Below, piece after piece: positions 1-7,584 of a DNA stretch of 21,235 nt. The position numbers were made by a program, and so were the translations under genes. The stretch covers positions 1 through 21,235 of the forward strand of contig CANRCI010000014.1 in NCBI GenBank assembly GCA_947629075.1, given 5' to 3'. This DNA is from an uncultured Bacilli bacterium. Its GTDB lineage: Bacteria > Bacillota_I > Bacilli_A > RF39 > UBA660. How positions within the stretch are numbered: the first letter of the stretch is position 1; the number at the start of each line of letters is the position of its first letter. The notes beneath the pieces are model-generated. The model searched no databases. It saw only the letters and a program-made list of their open reading frames with translations, and had not been told where the DNA came from.

Positions 1-1
1 T

Positions 2-1405
2 ACACAAGTTGCTGGTATGCGTGGTATCATGGCTAAACCAGATGGTACTCCAGTAGAAATTCCTATTACATCAAACTTCAGAGAGGGATTATCAGTTGCT
101 GAGTTCTTCTTATCAACTCACGGTGCTCGTAAAGGTTCTGCCGATACAGCGCTTAAGACGGCTGATTCTGGTTACTTGACTCGTCGTCTAGTAGACGTAA
201 GCCAAAATATCATTGTCAGAGAAGAAGATTGTGGTACTGAAAACGGTGTTGTCGTTCGTGAATTCGTCAATGACAAAACTGGTGAAATTATTGAAAGTTT
301 ATATGATCGTATTGTTGGTCGTTATGCTAATAAAAAGATTATCAATCCGGAAACTAAAGCTGTTATCTGCGAAAAATTAGATTTAATTACTGAATCTATT
401 GCTGAGAAGATAGTTGCAGCTGGTATTAAAGAGGTTGAAATCAGAACAATTCTTACTTGTAATACCGTTAATGGTGTATGTAAGAAATGTTACGGACGTA
501 ACCTTGCTACTGGTAACTTAGTTGAAGTTGGAGAAGCAGTTGGTACGATGGCTGCGCAAGCTATTGGTGAACCTGGTACCCAACTTACAATGCGTACATT
601 CCACAATGGTGGTGTTGCTAGTGGAGAAGATATCACTCAAGGTCTTCCACGTATTCAAGAGTTGTTTGAAGCTCGTATTCCAAAAGGAAAAGCAACAATT
701 GCTGAAATACCTGGTAAGGTTAGCGATATCGAAGAAGATCATGGTAAATTTAGAATTACCGTTAAAAATAAACTTGAATCTAAAGAACACGTTTCAAATT
801 ATGGTGTTAAACTAAGAGTTAGTGTTGGTGATGAAGTAGAAGCTGGAGATAAACTTACTGAAGGTGCTATTAGCCCTAAAGAGTTACTAGCGGTAACTGA
901 TCCACTTACAACTCAAGAGTACATCTTGAAAGAAGTTCAAAGCGTATATCGTGGTCAAGGTGTTGACATTTCTGATAAACACATCGAGATTATCGCAAGA
1001 CGTATGATCTCTAAGATGAGAATCATCGACAGTGGTGATACATTATTCTTACCTGGATCGCTAGTTAACTTTAGAGAGTTTACTGATGGTAATAAAGAAG
1101 TTATCATTAAAGGTCAAAAACCAGCTACTGGTCAACCAGTACTTCTTGGTATCACTAAAGCATCACTTGAAACTGATTCATTCCTTGCAGCAGCTTCATT
1201 CCAAGAGACAACGAGAATTCTTACTGATGCTGCTATCAGAGGTAGTGTTGATACATTACAAGGACTTAAAGAGAACGTAATTATTGGTAAACTTATTCCA
1301 GCTGGTACTGGAGTTAGGGCATATCGTAATGTCGATTACGATTTGGCTAACAAGTTTACTGATGAAGAACCTATTGATAAGTTAGAAGATGCATTAATGG
1401 ATTAA
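2..1405 (+). CDS. rpoC: DNA-directed RNA polymerase subunit beta' (3' part)
   Basis: C-terminal 467 residues of RpoC; the 5' part lies outside the window and the frame is open from base 2. The subunit forms one jaw of the RNA polymerase active-site cleft. Visible landmarks are the zinc-binding cysteines (EEDCGTE, then CNTVNGVCKKC), the bridge-helix/trigger-loop segment GEPGTQLTMRTFHNGG, and the C-terminal conserved block ending near TKASLETDSFLAAASFQET. The gene ends with TAA inside the start of a perfect palindromic terminator, so it does not obviously read through to rpsL, unlike the continuous rpo-str arrangement of many Firmicutes. Identity is certain from motifs and from its position ahead of rpsL. 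Confidence 0.98.
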   Translation, partial: TQVAGMRGIMAKPDGTPVEIPITSNFREGLSVAEFFLSTHGARKGSADTALKTADSGYLTRRLVDVSQNIIVREEDCGTENGVVVREFVNDKTGEIIESLYDRIVGRYANKKIINPETKAVICEKLDLITESIAEKIVAAGIKEVEIRTILTCNTVNGVCKKCYGRNLATGNLVEVGEAVGTMAAQAIGEPGTQLTMRTFHNGGVASGEDITQGLPRIQELFEARIPKGKATIAEIPGKVSDIEEDHGKFRITVKNKLESKEHVSNYGVKLRVSVGDEVEAGDKLTEGAISPKELLAVTDPLTTQEYILKEVQSVYRGQGVDISDKHIEIIARRMISKMRIIDSGDTLFLPGSLVNFREFTDGNKEVIIKGQKPATGQPVLLGITKASLETDSFLAAASFQETTRILTDAAIRGSVDTLQGLKENVIIGKLIPAGTGVRAYRNVDYDLANKFTDEEPIDKLEDALMD

Positions 1406-1435
1406 AAGAACTAAAATTTTAGTTCTTTTTCTTTG
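1404..1435 (+). terminator. rpoC intrinsic terminator
   Basis: Perfect 13-bp inverted repeat without spacer (arms 1404-1416 and 1417-1429, core AGAACTAAAATTTTAGTTCT) that starts within the rpoC stop codon and runs into a T-rich stretch. In RNA a few central bases would form the loop. Confidence 0.85.
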
Positions 1436-1436
1436 C

Positions 1437-1465
1437 TTGATACTTTTAAAAATATATAGTAGAAT
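1437..1465 (+). promoter_or_regulatory. SigA-type promoter for the 1483 gene
   Basis: TTGATA at 1437-1442, 17-nt spacer, TAGAAT at 1460-1465. It sits between the rpoC terminator and the gene at 1483, leaving a very short 5' leader. Confidence 0.65.
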
Positions 1466-1482
1466 TATTTTGTGGTGATTTT

Positions 1483-1911
1483 ATGAAATTAAATGAAGAA
1501 GGTTGGGGACTAGGAGTATTCGTTATCTGTTTGTCAGTGTTCTTTGTTGCTATAATCGTTGTTGCACTGCTTACTAATAAAGTAAATTTATCGGCTAGAC
1601 CAGGTGAGGACAATAACGAAGTAGAGCCAAATGAAGCTATTAGTGAAGCTCAAAAATATTCTAGCTATGAAACCGCGATTAAAAGTAGTGCTCAAGGATA
1701 TAAAAATGAAAATTATCCGGATATTAAAGATGGTGATTTATTCTATGTCAATATTGATAGTTTATCTTTGGGGGATGAAATAAAAAACGATTGTGATGGT
1801 TATGCTAAAATTGGTATGATAAATGGTACTGATTACTATGAAGCTTATATAAAGTGTAGTAAGTATACTACTGCAGGCTATGATGAGGAACAATTAAAAA
1901 GTCTAGGTTAA
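1483..1911 (+). CDS. Membrane-anchored small protein, possibly pilin-like, unknown function
   Basis: Unrecognised 142-aa protein. The N-terminus MKLNEEGWGLGVF leads into a hydrophobic stretch (about residues 10-31), followed by a polar domain of about 110 residues expected outside the membrane. That domain has two cysteines near the end (in DCDGY and IKCSKY), spaced so they could form a disulfide, and ends TTAGYDEEQLKSLG. The layout (short charged leader, Gly, hydrophobic helix, C-terminal Cys pair) resembles prepilin-like proteins, with GWGL in the place of GFTL, but the usual Glu at +5 is missing, so this is only a guess. The start is supported by GGTGA 4 nt upstream and a good promoter. 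It stands alone, convergent with the next gene. Confidence 0.75.
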   Translation: MKLNEEGWGLGVFVICLSVFFVAIIVVALLTNKVNLSARPGEDNNEVEPNEAISEAQKYSSYETAIKSSAQGYKNENYPDIKDGDLFYVNIDSLSLGDEIKNDCDGYAKIGMINGTDYYEAYIKCSKYTTAGYDEEQLKSLG

Positions 1912-1927
1912 ACCTAGGCTTTTATTT
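1897..1927. terminator. Bidirectional terminator between convergent genes
   Basis: Stem AAAAGTCTAGGTT (1897-1909) with AACCTAGGCTTTT (1911-1923), one G-U pair and a very tight loop. It is flanked by A-rich sequence on one side and T-rich on the other, so it can serve the plus gene ending at 1911 and the minus gene ending at 1922. It overlaps both stop codons. Confidence 0.8.
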
Positions 1928-3034
1928 TGTATTATTAATTTTTTCTTCTTCTTCTTGTTTTATTTCTGTTTGATCTTCTAAATATTTTCCACTTTGAATG
2001 TATAAATTAAATGCTTGTTTAAATAGTGGTGATGCCTGACTTAAAATATTTTTTTGTTCTGCTTGGGATAAATGAGTAGTTTTTTCTTTTAAGATGTTAA
2101 ACAATTTTTTAGTTGATTCCCTGTAAGTAAAGATATCTTTATCTCTAACGCTATTATTAAGTTTTGTCAATTCCTCTTTTATTTTTTTATCTTCATCGTT
2201 AGTTACTTCTATTTCGTCAACATCAGTGCTTTCTAACAAAGTTATCTCACTTACCTTATTGTCAAAAGTCATCTGTTTAACTATATCTCTATTTCGTAAT
2301 TCTATTCCTTCGGTGTAGGCATTGTCTAACTCTTTTCCCATCTGTTCCATAAATCCTTGTTTATAAGAACTGATCAAGACATCTTTAAAACCTGTTCCAT
2401 ATTTTTTAGTAAGTTCATCTTTAACAGATTGGGGGAAGGTATCAATTTTATTAGCTATATTTTTTTCATAACGACTGTATATTTCTTGAATGGCTTTGTC
2501 ATCGACGGTTATCTTTTCGCGATTAGCTCTACTTATAGCTTTAGCTTTTTGATATAGTGATAAGTTAGAAGTATCGATCTTTTTTCCATCGTAATCTAGA
2601 GTTACCACTTTAGAAAATAAATCATAGACGTGTTCATCTGCATTTTCGTTCTCTTCTTCTCTTTTTTCTTCGGAATGAGCTTCATCCTTGGCATCCTTTT
2701 TGGCTTCTTCGATTACTTCGTTTAAAATCTCTTCGGCATCTTTTTCAATCTCTGTTTTAGCGTCGACTTCTCCAACTTTAAAACAAGTAATTCCCAGTTC
2801 TAATAACATATCGTCAAGTTCTTTATACAAATCCATTAATTCTGGATCGTAGAGAGGTCTTTTGTAGAAATCCAATGCATTACTTTGAATTCGCTCTACC
2901 GCTTCATCGATGGCTTCAATTACTGTTTCATCGGTTTCCTTTCTCCTGGCGTTTTTTAAAGAGGCAATAAATTTGCCGATTACTTCTGGTGTTTTTTGCT
3001 CTATTTCTTTGATTTGTTCAATATCGTGATCCAT
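1922..3034 (-). CDS. Charged, helix-rich hypothetical protein
   Basis: Unrecognised 370-aa protein, very rich in Glu, Lys and Asp, with no signal peptide or membrane segment, so presumably cytosolic. Residues about 5-110 look helical. A strongly acidic low-complexity linker (EEKREEENENADEH) follows, then a second helical part of about 220 residues. It contains a single Cys. An in-frame GTG at 3043 would add three residues, but that GTG is part of the ribosome-binding sequence GAGGTG (3041-3046), which lies 6 nt ahead of the ATG at 3034; the ATG is therefore the start. Its position between rpoC and rpsL is unusual. No function can be assigned; a scaffold or coiled-coil role is possible. Confidence 0.75.
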   Translation of the reverse strand: MDHDIEQIKEIEQKTPEVIGKFIASLKNARRKETDETVIEAIDEAVERIQSNALDFYKRPLYDPELMDLYKELDDMLLELGITCFKVGEVDAKTEIEKDAEEILNEVIEEAKKDAKDEAHSEEKREEENENADEHVYDLFSKVVTLDYDGKKIDTSNLSLYQKAKAISRANREKITVDDKAIQEIYSRYEKNIANKIDTFPQSVKDELTKKYGTGFKDVLISSYKQGFMEQMGKELDNAYTEGIELRNRDIVKQMTFDNKVSEITLLESTDVDEIEVTNDEDKKIKEELTKLNNSVRDKDIFTYRESTKKLFNILKEKTTHLSQAEQKNILSQASPLFKQAFNLYIQSGKYLEDQTEIKQEEEEKINNTK

Positions 3035-3065
3035 AAAGTTCACCTCACTTTATCTTTATAAAAAC

Positions 3066-3071
3066 ATTTTA
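3066..3071 (-). promoter_or_regulatory. Candidate extended -10 for the 1922-3034 gene
   Basis: On the minus strand TGA precedes TAAAAT (plus-strand ATTTTA), an extended -10 shape. No convincing -35 box is seen, and the region is AT-rich, so chance is possible. Confidence 0.35.
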
Positions 3072-3124
3072 TCATAAAAAGAATATTATTCGTTATTTTT
3101 ATTGAAATTTTACATAAAATATTG

Positions 3125-3154
3125 TTGACAAGGTTAATAGCTAAGTGTTATATT
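3125..3154 (+). promoter_or_regulatory. Promoter of the rpsL-rpsG-fusA operon
   Basis: Perfect -35 TTGACA (3125-3130), 18-nt spacer, TATATT (3149-3154). It is the only good promoter ahead of rpsL and leaves a leader of about 95 nt. Confidence 0.7.
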
Positions 3155-3159
3155 ATGTA

Positions 3160-3255
3160 TGCTGATTAATTTTAGGTTTTGCTTTGGGCAAAACTTATAT
3201 TTAAGATGAAATATGATACACCTGGATATGTGTAAAGAAAGGAGACTTATTTTAT
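3160..3255 (+). promoter_or_regulatory. 5' leader of rpsL with hairpins
   Basis: The transcript leader holds a 9-bp hairpin (arms 3174-3182 and 3188-3196, AGGTTTTGC/GCAAAACTT) not followed by a T run, and a weaker 5-bp TACAC/GTGTA pairing just ahead of the AAAGGAG ribosome site (about 3238-3244). Leaders of S12/S7 operons can carry autoregulatory structures. I do not recognise this as a described ribosomal-protein leader, so a regulatory role is inference. Confidence 0.4.
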
Positions 3256-3669
3256 ATGACTACAATTAACCAATTAGTAAGAAAAGGTAGAGGAAGTAAA
3301 GTTAGAAAACCCAAATCACCTGCTTTAAGAGTTGGTCTTAATAGTGTTAGAAAGAAACAGACAGATGTAACTTCACCTCAAAAACGTGGTGTTTGTACTC
3401 GTGTTGGAACAATGACACCTAAAAAGCCAAACTCTGCACTTCGTAAATACGCTCGTGTTCGTTTAAGTAATGGTATGGAAGTAACTTGTTATATTCCTGG
3501 TATTGGACATAACTTACAAGAGCACAGTGTTGTATTAATTCGTGGTGGACGTGTTAAAGACTTAATCGGTGTACGTTATCACATCGTACGTGGTACTTTA
3601 GACACTGCTGGTGTTAAAGATAGAAAACAAGGTCGTAGTAAATACGGTGCTAAAAAACCAAAGAACTAA
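3256..3669 (+). CDS. rpsL: 30S ribosomal protein S12
   Basis: 137 aa, the normal Firmicutes length, with the lysine-rich N-terminus and the universally conserved loops TPKKPNSALRK (residues 54-64) and HSVVLIRGGRVKDL (90-103). S12 sits at the decoding centre of the small subunit and controls accuracy. The Lys residues whose mutation gives streptomycin resistance (E. coli K42 and K87) are present as K56 and K101. However, the Pro at E. coli position 90, in KDLPGVRYH, is Ile here (residue 104, codon ATC at 3565-3567). First gene of the operon with rpsG and fusA. Ribosome site AGGAG lies 11 nt upstream, slightly distant. Confidence 0.99.
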   Translation: MTTINQLVRKGRGSKVRKPKSPALRVGLNSVRKKQTDVTSPQKRGVCTRVGTMTPKKPNSALRKYARVRLSNGMEVTCYIPGIGHNLQEHSVVLIRGGRVKDLIGVRYHIVRGTLDTAGVKDRKQGRSKYGAKKPKN

Positions 3670-3696
3670 GATAATAACTGAAGGGAGGAAATAAAA

Positions 3697-4164
3697 ATGC
3701 GTAAAAGACGTGCAGTTAAAAGAGATGTATTACCTGATCCAATATATAAATCAAAAGTAATTACAAAACTTATCAATACTATCATGTTGGATGGTAAAAA
3801 AGGTACAGCTCAAACAATTTTATATGAAGCTTTAGCTAAAGTTAAAGAGAGAACTGGTCAAGATGAACTTGAAGTTTTCAACAAAGCTTTAGAAAATATT
3901 AAACCGCAATTGGAAGTTAAGTCTCGTAGAGTTGGTGGATCTAACTACCAAGTACCAATTGAGGTTAGCCCAGCTAGAAGTCAAGCGTTAGGATTACGTT
4001 GGTTAGTACAATATTCTAGACAAAGAGGCGGAAAAGGTATGGCTGAAAATTTGGCCAATGAAATTATTGATGCATCAAATGGTACAGGTGGTGCAGTTAA
4101 AAAACGTGAAGATACCCACAGAATGGCAGAAGCTAATAAAGCATTTGCTCATTATCGTTGGTAG
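3697..4164 (+). CDS. rpsG: 30S ribosomal protein S7
   Basis: 155-aa S7, full length for bacteria. It nucleates assembly of the 30S head on 16S rRNA and lies next to the exit and decoding sites. Recognised by MRKRRAVKRDVLPDP, the GGSNYQVPIEV segment, and the C-terminal KKREDTHRMAEANKAFAHYRW. It starts 27 nt after rpsL with a strong GGGAGG ribosome site (3683-3688), stops with TAG, and is followed 15 nt later by fusA, so the three genes are one operon in the standard order. Nothing unusual seen. Confidence 0.99.
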   Translation: MRKRRAVKRDVLPDPIYKSKVITKLINTIMLDGKKGTAQTILYEALAKVKERTGQDELEVFNKALENIKPQLEVKSRRVGGSNYQVPIEVSPARSQALGLRWLVQYSRQRGGKGMAENLANEIIDASNGTGGAVKKREDTHRMAEANKAFAHYRW

Positions 4165-4179
4165 GAAAGGGAATAGAAT

Positions 4180-6252
4180 ATGGCGCGTGGAACATCGTTA
4201 TTAAAAACTAGAAATATCGGAATAATGGCGCACATCGATGCAGGTAAAACAACTTGTACTGAACGTATATTATTCCACACTGGTCGTATCCATAAAATTG
4301 GTGAAACTCATGATGGTGAGAGCCAAATGGACTGGATGGAACAGGAACAAGAACGTGGTATAACTATTACTTCCGCTGCTACTACAGCCTTCTGGAAAGG
4401 ATATCGTTTTAACATTATCGATACTCCAGGGCACGTAGATTTTACAGTTGAAGTTAGTCGTAGCTTAAGAGTTCTTGATGGTGCAGTTGCACTTATTGAT
4501 GCTCAAGCTGGTGTTGAACCTCAAACTGAGACAGTTTGGAGACAAGCTACTGAGTTTAAAGTACCTAGACTTATCTTCGCTAATAAGATGGATAAGATGG
4601 GGGCCGACTTCGTTTATTCATTAGGAACTATTGATTCAAGACTTGGTGTTAATGCTAAACCAATTGAATGGCCAATAGGAGCAGAAAGTGAATTTAGAGG
4701 AGTCGTAGATTTAGTTACAATGAAAGCTTACGAATATGATGGTAAGCAAGAAGAGGAAGCTAAGGAAATTGAAATTCCAGCTGACTTAAAAGATATCGTT
4801 GCTGAGAAACGTAACGACTTAATTGAGACCGTTGCAGTATACGATGACGAATTAATGGAGAAGTATCTTGAGGGTGAAGAGATCCCTGTTGATCTACTTA
4901 AAAAAGCAATCCGTAAAGGAACTCTTGATGTTGACTTCTTCCCAGTAATGTGTGGTACTGCTTTAGGAAATATGGGTATTAAACCACTTCTTGATGCAGT
5001 TGTAGATTATCTACCATCACCACTTGATATTGAATCTATCGTTGGTGTTAATCCAAAAACTGATAAAGAAGAAGTTAGACACCCAAGTGATGATGAACCA
5101 TTTAGTTCATTAGCATTTAAAGTAATGACTGACCCATTTGTTGGTAGACTTACATTCTTCAGAGTTTATTCTGGTAAACTTACAAGTGGTTCTTATGTAC
5201 TTAACTCTACTAAAGATGTTAAAGAAAGAATTGGTCGTATCTTACAAATGCATGCTAATACGAGAACTGAAATTTCTGAAGTTTATACTGGTGACATAGC
5301 TGCAGCAGTAGGACTTAAGAATACGACAACTGGTGATACCCTTTGTGATGAAAAGAAACCTGTTATTCTTGAACAAATGGAATTCCCAGAACCAGTTATT
5401 CAATTAGCTGTTGAGCCAAAAACAAAGGCTGACCAAGAGAAGATGGGAATTGCTCTTCAAAAATTAGCTGAAGAAGATCCAACATTCAGAGTAACTACTG
5501 ATCATGAAACTGGACAGACTGTTATTGCTGGTATGGGTGAGTTACACCTAGATGTATTAGTAGATCGTATGAAGAGAGAATTTTCAGTTGAAGCTAATAT
5601 CGGTAAACCACAGGTTGCTTATCGTGAGACATTAAAAGCTAGTGGTGACTGTGAAGGTAAATATATTAAACAATCTGGTGGTCGTGGACAATACGGTCAC
5701 GTATGGATTAAATTTGAACCAAATCCAGATAAAGGATATGAGTTCGTCGATGCTATCGTTGGTGGTGTAGTTCCTCGTGAATATATACCAGTTACTGATA
5801 AAGGATTACAAGAAGCTATGGCTAGTGGAATTCTTGCAGGATATCCAATGATTGATGTTAAAGCAACATTATTTGATGGTTCTTACCACGATGTTGACTC
5901 TAGTGAAATGGCATTTAAAATTGCTGCTAGTATGGCTTTAAAAGAAGCTAAGAATAAATGTCAACCAGTATTACTTGAACCAATTATGAAAGTTGATGTA
6001 ACTACTCCAGATGAGTATTTTGGTAATGTAATGGGTGATATAACTAGTAGACGTGGACGTCCATTAGGACAAGAATCAAGAGGAAATGCTGTTCAATTAT
6101 CTGCAATGGTACCTCTTGCTGAAATGTTCGGTTATGCTACTTCTTTGAGAAGTAACACGCAAGGACGTGGAAACTTCGTAATGGTATTTGATCACTATGA
6201 AGAAGTTCCAAAGAATATCGCTGAAGAAATAATTAAAAAGAGCGGTAATTAA
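4180..6252 (+). CDS. fusA: Elongation factor G
   Basis: 690-aa translational GTPase that moves tRNAs and mRNA through the ribosome after peptide transfer, and with RRF splits the ribosome. The GTPase signatures are complete: P-loop AHIDAGKTT (17-25), switch 1 region RGITI, DTPGH (81-85), NKMD (135-138). Domain II and the later domains follow, with the domain IV loop seen in SGGRGQYGHVW. Length matches ordinary bacterial EF-G. Third gene of the str-type operon; AAGGG lies 8 nt ahead of the ATG. It is followed by a hairpin without a clear T run and then by the separate tuf promoter. No Cys cluster or domain loss suggests a paralogue such as FusB or TetM. Confidence 0.98.
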   Translation: MARGTSLLKTRNIGIMAHIDAGKTTCTERILFHTGRIHKIGETHDGESQMDWMEQEQERGITITSAATTAFWKGYRFNIIDTPGHVDFTVEVSRSLRVLDGAVALIDAQAGVEPQTETVWRQATEFKVPRLIFANKMDKMGADFVYSLGTIDSRLGVNAKPIEWPIGAESEFRGVVDLVTMKAYEYDGKQEEEAKEIEIPADLKDIVAEKRNDLIETVAVYDDELMEKYLEGEEIPVDLLKKAIRKGTLDVDFFPVMCGTALGNMGIKPLLDAVVDYLPSPLDIESIVGVNPKTDKEEVRHPSDDEPFSSLAFKVMTDPFVGRLTFFRVYSGKLTSGSYVLNSTKDVKERIGRILQMHANTRTEISEVYTGDIAAAVGLKNTTTGDTLCDEKKPVILEQMEFPEPVIQLAVEPKTKADQEKMGIALQKLAEEDPTFRVTTDHETGQTVIAGMGELHLDVLVDRMKREFSVEANIGKPQVAYRETLKASGDCEGKYIKQSGGRGQYGHVWIKFEPNPDKGYEFVDAIVGGVVPREYIPVTDKGLQEAMASGILAGYPMIDVKATLFDGSYHDVDSSEMAFKIAASMALKEAKNKCQPVLLEPIMKVDVTTPDEYFGNVMGDITSRRGRPLGQESRGNAVQLSAMVPLAEMFGYATSLRSNTQGRGNFVMVFDHYEEVPKNIAEEIIKKSGN

Positions 6253-6255
6253 AAT

Positions 6256-6285
6256 TAATAACAAGGGATTTTCCCTTGATTATTA
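6256..6285 (+). terminator. Hairpin after fusA
   Basis: Perfect 7-bp stem CAAGGGA/TCCCTTG (6262-6268, 6272-6278) with a TTT loop, extended by TAATAA/TTATTA across one bulged A. The sequence after it is not a T run, so it may be an attenuator, an RNA-processing site or an mRNA stabiliser rather than a full terminator. Confidence 0.5.
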
Positions 6286-6296
6286 TAGAAAAATAG

Positions 6297-6325
6297 TTGA
6301 TAAATTATCAATTATTAGATAAAAT
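6297..6325 (+). promoter_or_regulatory. tuf promoter with inverted repeat over the -35
   Basis: TTGATA (6297-6302), exactly 17 nt, TAAAAT (6320-6325). The -35 is also the left arm of the palindrome TTGATAAATTATCAA (6297-6311; 7-bp arms, 1-nt centre). The promoter allows tuf to be made independently of fusA. Confidence 0.7.
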
Positions 6326-6358
6326 AAAGTAGTAATAAAAAAAGGAGGAAAATTTAAA

Positions 6359-7543
6359 ATGGCAAAAGAAAAATTTGACCGATCAAAAACACATGTTAAT
6401 ATTGGTACAATTGGACACGTTGACCATGGTAAAACAACTTTAACAGCTGCTATTACAAAACGTCAAGCTGAAAAGTTTGGTGGACAATTTGTTGATTATG
6501 CTAATATCGATAACGCAAAAGAAGAAAGAGAACGTGGAATTACAATCAATACTTCACACGTTGAGTATCAAACTGAAACTCGTCACTATGCACACGTTGA
6601 CTGCCCAGGACACGCTGACTATGTTAAAAACATGATTACTGGTGCTGCTCAAATGGATGGAGCTATCCTAGTTATTGCTGCAAGTGATGGACCTATGGCA
6701 CAAACTCGTGAACATATCCTTCTATCTCGCCAAGTTGGTGTACCTAGAATGGTTGTATTCATGAACAAATGTGACCAAGTTGATGACCCTGAGTTATTAG
6801 ACTTAGTAGAAATGGAAATTCGTTCTCTATTGAATGAATATGGATACGAAGGAGATGAAACTCCAATTATCCGTGGTTCTGCATTAAAAGCTCTTGAGGG
6901 AGATCCTGAATCTATCAAAGCTATCGATGAATTAATGGATGCTGTTGATACATGGATTCAAACTCCAGAACGTGATAATGACAAACCATTCTTAATGAGC
7001 ATTGAAGATGTATTTACTATCACTGGACGTGGAACTGTTGTTACAGGACGTGTTGAAAGAGGTAGATTAAATCTTAATGACACAGTTGAAATCGTTGGTA
7101 TCAGACCTACTCAATCAACTGTTGTAACTGGAATTGAAATGTTCCGTAAATCTTTGGATTATGCAGAAGCTGGAGATAACGCTGGTGTATTACTACGTGG
7201 TATTTCTCGTGAGCAAGTTGAAAGAGGTCAAGTATTAGCTAAACCTGGTTCAGTTACTCCACATAAGAAATTTAAAGCTCAAGTATACGTTTTATCTAAA
7301 GAAGAAGGTGGACGTCATACTCCATTCTTTGCAAACTACAGACCACAATTCTATTTCAGAACTACAGATGTAACTGGTGTTATCGAGTTACCTGCTGGTG
7401 TAGATATGGTTATGCCTGGTGATAATGTTGAAATTACAGTTGAACTTATTCACCCAATTGCTATTGAAAATGGTACTAAGTTCTCTATCCGTGAAGGTGG
7501 AAGAACTGTTGGTGCTGGTAGCATTAGCGAAATCATTGAATAA
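6359..7543 (+). CDS. tuf: Elongation factor Tu
   Basis: 394-aa EF-Tu, which carries aminoacyl-tRNA to the ribosomal A site as a GTP complex. It shows GHVDHGKTT (19-27), DCPGHADY (81-88), NKCD (136-139) and SALKALEGD, then the two beta-barrel domains with GGRHTPFFANYRPQFYFRTTDVTG and the C-terminal GGRTVGAGSISEIIE. The ribosome site AAAGGAGG (6341-6348) is the strongest in the window, fitting a very highly expressed protein. It follows fusA by 106 bp but has its own promoter. The TAA stop is followed at once by TGA, a tandem stop. The next gene points the other way, so tuf closes this translation block. Confidence 0.99.
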   Translation: MAKEKFDRSKTHVNIGTIGHVDHGKTTLTAAITKRQAEKFGGQFVDYANIDNAKEERERGITINTSHVEYQTETRHYAHVDCPGHADYVKNMITGAAQMDGAILVIAASDGPMAQTREHILLSRQVGVPRMVVFMNKCDQVDDPELLDLVEMEIRSLLNEYGYEGDETPIIRGSALKALEGDPESIKAIDELMDAVDTWIQTPERDNDKPFLMSIEDVFTITGRGTVVTGRVERGRLNLNDTVEIVGIRPTQSTVVTGIEMFRKSLDYAEAGDNAGVLLRGISREQVERGQVLAKPGSVTPHKKFKAQVYVLSKEEGGRHTPFFANYRPQFYFRTTDVTGVIELPAGVDMVMPGDNVEITVELIHPIAIENGTKFSIREGGRTVGAGSISEIIE

Positions 7544-7550
7544 TGAATTT

Positions 7551-7577
7551 AAAAAAGAGCTTCGAAGCTCTTTTTTT
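7551..7577. terminator. Bidirectional terminator between tuf and the ATPase gene
   Basis: Perfect 26-nt palindrome (7551-7576): an A run and GAGCTTC on the left, GAAGCTC and a T run on the right. It serves tuf on the plus strand and the convergent minus-strand gene ending at 7585. Confidence 0.92.
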
Positions 7578-7584
7578 ATTATTT

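Noticed and set aside
518..815. Frames on both strands inside rpoC (518-790 minus, 522-815 plus)
   Set aside because: Shadows of the conserved RpoC reading frame.
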